Assembly (NCBI RefSeq): GCF_000017565.1
Contig: NC_009719.1
Span: 3,517,001 to 3,581,000, forward strand
DNA from: Parvibaculum lavamentivorans DS-1
GTDB taxonomy: Bacteria > Pseudomonadota > Alphaproteobacteria > Parvibaculales > Parvibaculaceae
DNA: 64,000 nt
Direction of reading: 5' to 3'
Shown here: positions 57,905 through 64,000 of the stretch, piece by piece
Numbering within the stretch: the stretch's first letter is position 1
Layout: each line of letters opens with the position of its first letter
The notes under the pieces: model-generated
The model's input: only the letters and a program-made list of their open reading frames with translations
What the model was told of the DNA's origin: nothing
The model's database searches: none
Translations under genes and position numbers: made by a program

Positions 57905-58216
57905 AGCGGGACCTTTCTGATCCTGTCCGGTCTGATCCTGTCCGGCCCTCATTCGGCCTGAACAAGTGCGATTCGGTGAGCCAGGTGCAACTCGAGCCGT
58001 CGACGCGCCTTTCCCCGGCTGGCGAAATGGGATAACCATTTCCTACGGTGCGTCCGGCAATTACGGCGCGTATCCTAACTGAATCGGAGCGGAGGGAAAG
58101 CCACCCTTTGCGGCCGCGGCGCGGAAGCCACCGGATAATCGAAGACCGGACAATCAACGCGAGGGACTGCCCGGCATGCGCCAAGACGAAAGACCTGCGC
58201 GAGAGCACCCGGCCCG
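57905..58216. other. Divergent pepA/lptF intergenic region
   Basis: The 312 bp hold no recognisable gene. Near pepA is a 15-bp tandem duplication (57917-57931 and 57932-57946). In the middle is a perfect hairpin/palindrome, GAAATGG and CCATTTC around GATAA (58024-58042). Nearer lptF, ACCGGATAATC and ACCGGACAATC recur 15 bp apart (58130-58155). These are candidate regulatory sites by position only. Confidence 0.5.
57917..57946. repeat. 15-bp tandem repeat in the pepA leader
   Basis: CTGATCCTGTCCGGT (57917-57931) and CTGATCCTGTCCGGC (57932-57946) lie head to tail 13 bp upstream of the pepA ATG, so the repeat would be in the pepA mRNA leader. Confidence 0.7.
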
Positions 58217-59383
58217 ATGCTGAAGAGCCTGTCACGCTATCTGTTTTTCCAGACACTCGGCCCCTTCGTCGTCGCGAGCGTCGTGCTGAGCGGCATCATC
58301 TGGCTTACGCAGGCGCTGCGGATGCTCGACGTCCTCATCACGCAAGGACAGACGCTTCTCACCTTTTTCGAGCTGACGGTGCTGGCGCTGCCAAGCACGC
58401 TGATGATCGTGCTGCCGATTTCGCTTTTTTGCGCCGTGCTCTACTCCCTTCACAAGCTTATCAGCGACAGCGAAATCGTCGTGATGTTTGCAGCCGGCGT
58501 CAGCCGCTGGGTGGTTGCGCTGCCGCTGCTGGCGATCGCGATGGGCACCTCCGTCATCATTCTCGCGTTCAGCATCTATATCGCGCCGGCCGGGATGCGC
58601 GAGTTGAAGAGCCGCCTGGTCGAAATCCGCAGCGACGTCGCCACCGCGATGATCCGCGAGGGCACATTCTCCAATCCGGCGACCGGCCTAACAGTATTCG
58701 TGCGCGAACGCGCCGCCGACGGAACCACCTATGGCGTGCTGGTGCATGACGGGCGCATTCCATCCGCGCCGGTTACCTACATGGCGGAGACGGGGAGCCT
58801 TGTCAGGGGACCGAACGGGCCGCTGCTCGTCATGTTCAACGGAAACATCCAGCGCGCATCGCGCAGCGGCACGGAAACAAGCGCCGCGACATTTCTCTAC
58901 TTCGACAAATATACCTACGACCTTTCGCAATACATGGAAGACGAGCCGACGCTTTCATATGAAGGGCGCGAGCGGTATTTCCACGAGCTGGTCAACCCGG
59001 CCAGCGACGATCTTTACGGCCAGCAGAACCGCGACAAGCTTCTCGCCGACGCGCATGAAAGGCTGGTGGAAGGCTTCTATCCCGTGATGCTGACGCTGAT
59101 CGGGCTTGCGGCACTGCTGCCGGCGCCTTTCAACCGGCGCGGATATGCCTCGCGAATGGCGACGGCGGCGGCCATGGCGCTTACGGTTCGCATCCTCGGC
59201 TTCGCGCTTTCCAACGCGGTAGGGAACAATCTCGCGCTGGCGCCGCTCATGTATATCCTTCCCATAGCGGTCTGCGGCATATGCCTTGCCGTGATCGCGG
59301 GGGTCCGGTTCGACATTCTGTGGCGCAGGCTTTCACGCCGCATCCTGTCGGGGCGCGCAGGGCAGAGCGGGGCCGCGCGATGA
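58217..59383 (+). CDS. lptF: LPS export ABC transporter permease LptF
   Basis: LptF is one of two permeases that, with LptB, extract LPS from the inner membrane and push it to LptC/A. The 388-residue protein has the family N-terminus LSRYLFFQTLGPFVVASVVL and SGIIWLTQALRMLDVLI. A periplasmic jellyroll-like domain spans residues about 125-275, with the last three helices near the C-terminus. The conserved cytoplasmic segment LPISLFCAVLYSLHKLISDS is present. It overlaps lptG (ATGA). Confidence 0.93.
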   Translation: MLKSLSRYLFFQTLGPFVVASVVLSGIIWLTQALRMLDVLITQGQTLLTFFELTVLALPSTLMIVLPISLFCAVLYSLHKLISDSEIVVMFAAGVSRWVVALPLLAIAMGTSVIILAFSIYIAPAGMRELKSRLVEIRSDVATAMIREGTFSNPATGLTVFVRERAADGTTYGVLVHDGRIPSAPVTYMAETGSLVRGPNGPLLVMFNGNIQRASRSGTETSAATFLYFDKYTYDLSQYMEDEPTLSYEGRERYFHELVNPASDDLYGQQNRDKLLADAHERLVEGFYPVMLTLIGLAALLPAPFNRRGYASRMATAAAMALTVRILGFALSNAVGNNLALAPLMYILPIAVCGICLAVIAGVRFDILWRRLSRRILSGRAGQSGAAR

Positions 59384-60471
59384 ACCTTTCATGGACCCTT
59401 TCGCGCTATCTCGGCCGTCAGTTTCTGGGCGTCGTCCTGCTCACGTTCGGCGTGTTCATCGTTCTCATCTTCATGATCGAGCTTGTCGAGCTTCTGCGGC
59501 GCAGCGCGGACAAGCCCGACGTGACATTCGGGCTTGTGGTGACCATCGCGCTGATGGAGGTGCCCCGGATCGGCGCGCAAACGCTGCCCTTTGCCGTTCT
59601 CTTCGGGGGCATGGCCGCGTTTTTGCGGCTGAGCCGGAACAATGAACTCGTGGTTGCGCGCGCGGCCGGTGTTTCGGTGTGGCAATTCATTGCGCCGGCG
59701 CTGGCGGTGGCGTTCGTCATCGGCGCTTTCGTCACCACCGTTTTCAACCCCGTATCGGCGACGCTGACGACGCGGGCCGAGCAGCTCGAATCCAAATATC
59801 TTTCGCGGCAGGCAAGCTTTGTCGCGGTTTCGGCAAACGGGCTGTGGCTCCGGCAAGCGGATTCGACCGGGCAATCGGTCGTCCACGCCCTGCGCATGGA
59901 TGACGGGTTCCGGCTGCGGCGGGTTACCATTTTTCTCTACGACCAGGGCAACCGCTTCAGCGGCCGCATCGACGCGGCGACGGCCCGTCTGCGACCGGGC
60001 TATTGGGAGCTTGCCGATGTCTGGGTCATGATGGATGGCGAGCAGTCCCGCAAATACGACACCTACCGGCAGGAAACGTCGCTGACGCAAAAGCAGATCG
60101 AGGAGAGCTTCGCGCGCGAGGAATCCATTTCCTTCTGGGAACTGCCGCATTTCATCGCCACGGCCGAAGCGGCCGGCTTTTCGGCCCGCCGGTATCAGAT
60201 TTATTTCCACCAGCTTCTGGCCACGCCTGCCCTGCTCTGCACCATGGTGCTGATCGCCGCGGCCTTCTCGCTGCGGGTGACGCGGATGGGGGGGCTGCTG
60301 CAAATGGTCCTTGGCGGCATATTCTCTGGCTTTTTGATCTATTTCCTCGGCAATCTGGCTATCGCGCTGGGCCTGTCCGGCATCCTGCCGGCGGCGCTTG
60401 CCGCCTGGGCTCCATCGCTCGTGGCGACACTTTTGGGACTTGCGGTTCTCTTTCACCTCGAAGACGGTTAG
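59380..60471 (+). CDS. lptG: LPS export ABC transporter permease LptG
   Basis: This is the partner permease of LptF. From ATG 59380 it is 363 residues. It has LSRYLGRQFLGVVLLTFGVF, MIELVELLRRSADKP, the conserved TLPFAVLFGGMAAFLRLSRN and ELVVARAAGVSVWQFIAPAL. A periplasmic domain and three C-terminal helices follow. The longer frame (to 59281) overlaps lptF and is not family sequence. It is the middle gene of lptF-lptG-lptD-surA. Confidence 0.94.
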   Translation: MNLSWTLSRYLGRQFLGVVLLTFGVFIVLIFMIELVELLRRSADKPDVTFGLVVTIALMEVPRIGAQTLPFAVLFGGMAAFLRLSRNNELVVARAAGVSVWQFIAPALAVAFVIGAFVTTVFNPVSATLTTRAEQLESKYLSRQASFVAVSANGLWLRQADSTGQSVVHALRMDDGFRLRRVTIFLYDQGNRFSGRIDAATARLRPGYWELADVWVMMDGEQSRKYDTYRQETSLTQKQIEESFAREESISFWELPHFIATAEAAGFSARRYQIYFHQLLATPALLCTMVLIAAAFSLRVTRMGGLLQMVLGGIFSGFLIYFLGNLAIALGLSGILPAALAAWAPSLVATLLGLAVLFHLEDG

Positions 60472-60553
60472 AAATCAGGGTGCGGGGCCCGGATACAGGG
60501 CGATTCTGGATGTGGCCGGGGGGCGAGATTTGCACTTGAGTGAGGGGCTCTGG

Positions 60554-62761
60554 ATGGGTTTGGGCAAGGGGCGCGGCATCCTGTGGCCGATAGCTGTGCT
60601 TATAGCGGTCACGCTGGCCGGGGGGCCGGCCCGCGCGCAAGAGCCCGCCCCCGCCCGGCAGCAAGCCTTTCCCGAATCCGGCGAAGTGCTGATGCAGGCC
60701 GACCAGCTTTCCTATGACAGGGATGCACGCGTGGTGACGGCGAGCGGCCATGTGGAGCTTGCCTATGGCGAGCGGGTGCTGCTTGCCGACCGCGTCACCT
60801 ATAACGAGACGACCGGCGTCGTGACCGCGGACGGCAATGTGTCGCTGCTCGACCCGCAAGGCGACGTGGCCTTTGCCGACCACCTGGTGCTGCGCAATGA
60901 AATGCGCGACGGCGTGATCCAGACACTGCGCGTGCTGCTGAGCGACAATTCGCGGCTTGCGGGCCATGACGTGGTGCGCAGCGGCGGCAACATGACGACG
61001 CTCCACCGGGGCGTCTACAGCCCGTGCGACATCTGCGAGAAAAAAGGACAGACGACGCCGATCTGGCAGATCAAGGCCTTCCGCGTCATCCACAACAAGG
61101 AGAAGCAGAGGATTATCTATGAAGACGCCTTCATGGAGTTCTTCGGCGTTCCCGTTTTTTATGTTCCCTATTTCTCGCAGCCTGACCCGACCGTGAAGCG
61201 GCAGTCGGGTTTTCTCACGCCTTCCTTCGGTAGCTCTTCGGATCTCGGGCAGCAGGTGGAAATTCCCTATTACTGGGCGATCGCGCCGGACAAGGACGCG
61301 ACGATCTCGCCGCGCTTCACGAGCAAGGAAGGCACGGTCTATCAGGGCGAATACCGGCAGCGCTTCGAGAGCGGCCAGTTCGAGATGTTCGGCACGGCCA
61401 CCTGGCCGCGCAACCAGCAAGTGGGCACGCCGGCGGAAAACGACTTTCGCGGCAGCTTGTTCGGTCAGGGCGATTTCACGCTCGATGAAAACTGGCGCTG
61501 GGGCTTTCGCTCCGAGCTCGCTTCGGACGACACCTATCTGCGCCGCTACGACCTGTCGTCGGCGACCGACCTGATCAGCAATGTGAACACGACCTATATA
61601 GACGGGCGCAACAGCTTCACGGCGGACGCCTATTATTTCCGCGGCCTGCTGGCGGCGGACGACACGGCGACCACGCCCTGGGTCGCGCCGCTGATGCAAT
61701 ATGAGTATTCCTATCCAGATCAGGTCGCCGGCGGGCGCATCGGCTTTTCGGCCAATGCCATGGTGCTGCAACGCCGCGAAGGCGCGAAGTCGCGCCGGGT
61801 ATCAAGCTCCGTCAGATGGGACCGCCGGGAGACATCCGCGAGCGGCTTCGTCTATCGCCTGTTCGGCAGCCTGCGCGGCGATGTCTATTCGGTCGAAGAC
61901 GTGCCGAACCCCGCCTTTCCGGCCGCGACCTTCGACAGCTCGACGATCACCCGGGCATTGCCGACCATCGGCACGGAATGGAGCTATCCTCTCGTCCGCT
62001 CAGAGAGCGGCCTGAGGCAGGTGCTGGAGCCGATCGCGCAGCTCATCTATTCGCCCAATGTCGGCAATACCGAGGAAATACCGAACGAGGATTCGCTGAG
62101 CTTCGAGTTCGACGATACCAACCTCTTTTCGGAAGACCGCTTCGTCGGCTTCGACCGCTGGGAAACGGGGGCGCGGGCCAATCTCGGCGTCCGTTACTCG
62201 GTTTACACGCAGGGAGGCGGCCAGGCGAACGTGCTGTTTGGCCAGAGCTTTCGAGTGAACAATAATGACAGCGTAGCCGCATCGACCGGGCTGCAGGACG
62301 ATACATCGGATTATGTCGGCCGGGTCATGGTTGCGCCTTCCGATGATTTTCTGCTGGTCTACCGCTTCCGGCTCGACGACGAGAACTACAAGATCCGGCG
62401 CAACGAACTCAACTTCCTCGGCCGGTTCGGCCCGTTGACCGGCGATATCGGCTATGCGTATTTTGCGCCGGACCAGTCCCTGACCTTCCAGGCGCGCGAA
62501 GAGGCCTATATCGGCAGCGTGCTGAGGCTCGACCGGTATTGGCGGGTATTCGGCCAGACGCGGCGGGATATCGAAAACGACCGCACGGTGGCAAACAGGC
62601 TCGGAGTAGGCTACGGAGATGAATGCCTCGATGTCTCGCTCGGCCTGTATCAGTCGTTTTACCGGGACAGGGACATAGAACCGGAAAATTCGGTGATCCT
62701 TCAGATTACCTTCAAGACGCTGGGAAGCGCCCAGGTCTCGGGCTCCGCCGGCTCGAACTAA
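60554..62761 (+). CDS. lptD: LPS-assembly outer membrane protein LptD
   Basis: LptD is the outer-membrane barrel that, with LptE, inserts LPS at the cell surface. From ATG 60554 (GAGGGG upstream) it is 735 residues. It has a signal peptide (LWPIAVLIAVTLAGGPARAQ), an N-terminal OstA/LptA-like domain (LMQADQLSYDRDARVVTASG, YNETTGVVTADGNVSLLD) and then the barrel (FGVPVFYVPYFSQPDP and onward). CDICEKK contains the first cysteines. It follows lptG and precedes surA, whose product chaperones LptD folding. Confidence 0.94.
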   Translation: MGLGKGRGILWPIAVLIAVTLAGGPARAQEPAPARQQAFPESGEVLMQADQLSYDRDARVVTASGHVELAYGERVLLADRVTYNETTGVVTADGNVSLLDPQGDVAFADHLVLRNEMRDGVIQTLRVLLSDNSRLAGHDVVRSGGNMTTLHRGVYSPCDICEKKGQTTPIWQIKAFRVIHNKEKQRIIYEDAFMEFFGVPVFYVPYFSQPDPTVKRQSGFLTPSFGSSSDLGQQVEIPYYWAIAPDKDATISPRFTSKEGTVYQGEYRQRFESGQFEMFGTATWPRNQQVGTPAENDFRGSLFGQGDFTLDENWRWGFRSELASDDTYLRRYDLSSATDLISNVNTTYIDGRNSFTADAYYFRGLLAADDTATTPWVAPLMQYEYSYPDQVAGGRIGFSANAMVLQRREGAKSRRVSSSVRWDRRETSASGFVYRLFGSLRGDVYSVEDVPNPAFPAATFDSSTITRALPTIGTEWSYPLVRSESGLRQVLEPIAQLIYSPNVGNTEEIPNEDSLSFEFDDTNLFSEDRFVGFDRWETGARANLGVRYSVYTQGGGQANVLFGQSFRVNNNDSVAASTGLQDDTSDYVGRVMVAPSDDFLLVYRFRLDDENYKIRRNELNFLGRFGPLTGDIGYAYFAPDQSLTFQAREEAYIGSVLRLDRYWRVFGQTRRDIENDRTVANRLGVGYGDECLDVSLGLYQSFYRDRDIEPENSVILQITFKTLGSAQVSGSAGSN

Positions 62762-62901
62762 AATGGCCGGACGGCGAGCCAACCGATTGAAAAAACAGGC
62801 GGTTTTGCTTCCGTCTCTCGGTTGATTAGGGTCCTGTTTCAAGTATTCTGTCGGCCGGGCGCCGGCAGGTGGCGTGCCCGAAGGCACAGAAGAAAGACGC
62901 T

Positions 62902-64000
62902 ATGAAGTCAGCAGACATTTTCGTGAGTGCGGTCTCCCGGGGCGGACGCCGGATATTCCGGCTCGTGGCGGGGACAGCCTTCATCTTTCTGGCCGGCCTT
63001 GCGGTGACGCCCGCGGACATGCCGCTGGCGCAGAACGCTCCCTCGAATACGCAGGGCATTGCCGCCGTCGTGAACGATCGCATCATCTCGTCCTACGATC
63101 TCGACCAGCGCGTGAAGCTCGTCATGCTGAGCTCCGGCATTCCCGATACGCCCGAAAACATCTCGCGTATCCGCGGGCAGGTTCTGAGATCGCTGGTCGA
63201 CGAGTATCTGCAACAGCAGGAAGCCGCGCGGCTCAACATCGAGGTTCAGCAGGAAGAGATCGACAGCGCGCTTCAGCGCATCGCGCAGCGCGCCAACATG
63301 TCGGTCGACCAGATCGAGGCTTTCCTGAAGGATGGCGGCGTATCGCGGGCGGCGCTCGAGGCGCAGATCCGCAGCGACATCGCATGGAACCGCGTCATCC
63401 AGCAGCAGTTCGGTCCGTCGGTGACGGTGGGCGATGTGGAAATCGACGAAGTGCTGCGCAGGCTGGAGGAAGAGTCCGACCAGCCCCGCTATCTCGTCTC
63501 CGAAATTCTCATCACCTTCGACAGCCCGCAACATGCCGAGGAAATAGCCGGCGGTGCACAGCGGCTGGTCGAGCAGATCAGGCAGGGCGCGCCGTTCGAG
63601 GCGGTGGCGCATCAGTTCAGCCAATCGGCTTCGGCGGCAAATGGCGGCGAAATCGGCTGGGTGCATGCCAGCCAGCTTCCCGAAGGCGTCGGCTCGGTTG
63701 TCGCGAAGATGCAGCCGGGGATGGTGTCCGATCCCATCCGCACGCTGAACGGCTTCTATATCATGCAGTTGAAGGCGATGCAGACGGGCTCGGGCGCGGA
63801 CCCGATGCGCGACCAGTATTCGCTCATGCAGGTTCTGCTGCCGCTGACGCCCGACGCGGAGCCGCAGGCGGTGAGCAGGCGGGCGCGGGAGGCCGAGGAG
63901 TTTCGCCGGCAGACAAATTCCTGCGACGATGCGGCGAGGAACATCACCAAATATCTGAGCGGCGCGGCGAGCCCGAAGCGGGATGTCATCGCCGGACAGC
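62902..64000 (+). CDS. surA: Periplasmic chaperone/PPIase SurA (partial, runs off right edge)
   Basis: The frame from ATG 62902 is open to the window end, giving 366 residues. An N-terminal membrane or signal segment (LVAGTAFIFLAGLAVT) precedes the SurA N-domain (IAAVVNDRIISSYDLDQRVK, RSLVDEYLQQQEAARLNIEV) and a parvulin PPIase domain (YLVSEILITFDSPQHAEEIA, FSQSASAANGGEIGWVHASQ, IRTLNGFYIMQL). SurA delivers outer-membrane proteins, including LptD, to the BAM complex. This is the standard lptD-surA pair; pdxA/rsmA would be expected beyond the edge. Confidence 0.93.
   Translation, partial: MKSADIFVSAVSRGGRRIFRLVAGTAFIFLAGLAVTPADMPLAQNAPSNTQGIAAVVNDRIISSYDLDQRVKLVMLSSGIPDTPENISRIRGQVLRSLVDEYLQQQEAARLNIEVQQEEIDSALQRIAQRANMSVDQIEAFLKDGGVSRAALEAQIRSDIAWNRVIQQQFGPSVTVGDVEIDEVLRRLEEESDQPRYLVSEILITFDSPQHAEEIAGGAQRLVEQIRQGAPFEAVAHQFSQSASAANGGEIGWVHASQLPEGVGSVVAKMQPGMVSDPIRTLNGFYIMQLKAMQTGSGADPMRDQYSLMQVLLPLTPDAEPQAVSRRAREAEEFRRQTNSCDDAARNITKYLSGAASPKRDVIAGQ

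Noticed and set aside
56528-57961. Plus-strand ORF of 477 codons
   Set aside because: Shadow of pepA.
60359-61771. Minus-strand ORF of 470 codons
   Set aside because: Shadow of lptG/lptD.
62762-62901. Terminator between lptD and surA (CAACCGA/TCGGTTG)
   Set aside because: The arms are short, about 30 bp apart and without a T-run, and co-transcription of lptD and surA is expected.

Overview
The window looks like chromosome from a GC-rich alphaproteobacterium. Evidence is an NDUFA12-type complex I protein next to mlaD and a DUF2155 protein, aat close to accBC, a B12-dependent ribonucleotide reductase, and the lptF-lptG-lptD-surA order. A Parvibaculum-like member of the Rhizobiales/Parvibaculales is my best guess, from memory of gene content only. 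There are no rRNA genes, CRISPR arrays or insertion sequences, and I saw no tRNA gene.

Layout. 1-2.6 kb: membrane proteins of unknown role (DUF2254, two DUF421/YetF). 2.6-9.1 kb: thiS-thiG, then aroQ-accB-accC, an AsmA-like protein and aat. 9.0-11.0 kb (minus): a response regulator, then NDUFA12-like, mlaD and DUF2155. 11.4-15.1 kb: nrdJ. 15.1-15.6 kb: a gene-free stretch with a strong palindrome and RNA-like hairpins. 15.6-19.2 kb: an ATP-grasp protein, a fasciclin protein and aspS. 19.4-41.7 kb: a visibly AT-richer surface-polysaccharide island. 42.0-46.9 kb: rnd, ppx, ppk1. 47.0-52.8 kb: a small membrane protein, an Hda-like protein, an AI-2E family permease, a DUF2066 protein, purM-purN, ndk. 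52.9-57.9 kb: an ABC-F ATPase, an MBL-fold hydrolase, holC, pepA. 58.2-64.0 kb: lptF, lptG, lptD and the start of surA.

The island is the accessory region. RfbA and RfbB would make dTDP-4-keto-6-deoxyglucose. RfbC is intact, but rfbD survives only as a frameshifted C-terminal remnant, so local synthesis of dTDP-L-rhamnose is broken. A clear WecE homologue points instead to dTDP-4-amino-4,6-dideoxygalactose (Fuc4N), which a PglD/NeuD-like acyltransferase could N-acylate. Two polyprenyl-phosphate-type GT2 enzymes, two multi-pass GT-C-like proteins and a four-helix EamA/ArnE-like protein form the parts list of an undecaprenyl-phosphate-sugar decoration system. Tailoring genes include an OafA-type acyltransferase, four methyltransferases, a sulfotransferase, WbqC, a PhyH-type dioxygenase and a beta-propeller protein. 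One GT2 gene is frameshifted at a run of seven Gs, with the family C-terminus intact in the next frame.

The most unusual single gene is an 850-residue fusion: an HTTM (vitamin K carboxylase-like) membrane domain, a DCC/DUF393 thiol-redox domain and a long unknown C-terminal domain, followed by a PhyH dioxygenase. The best regulatory signal is a triple 11-bp-spaced Pho-box-like array upstream of ppk1.
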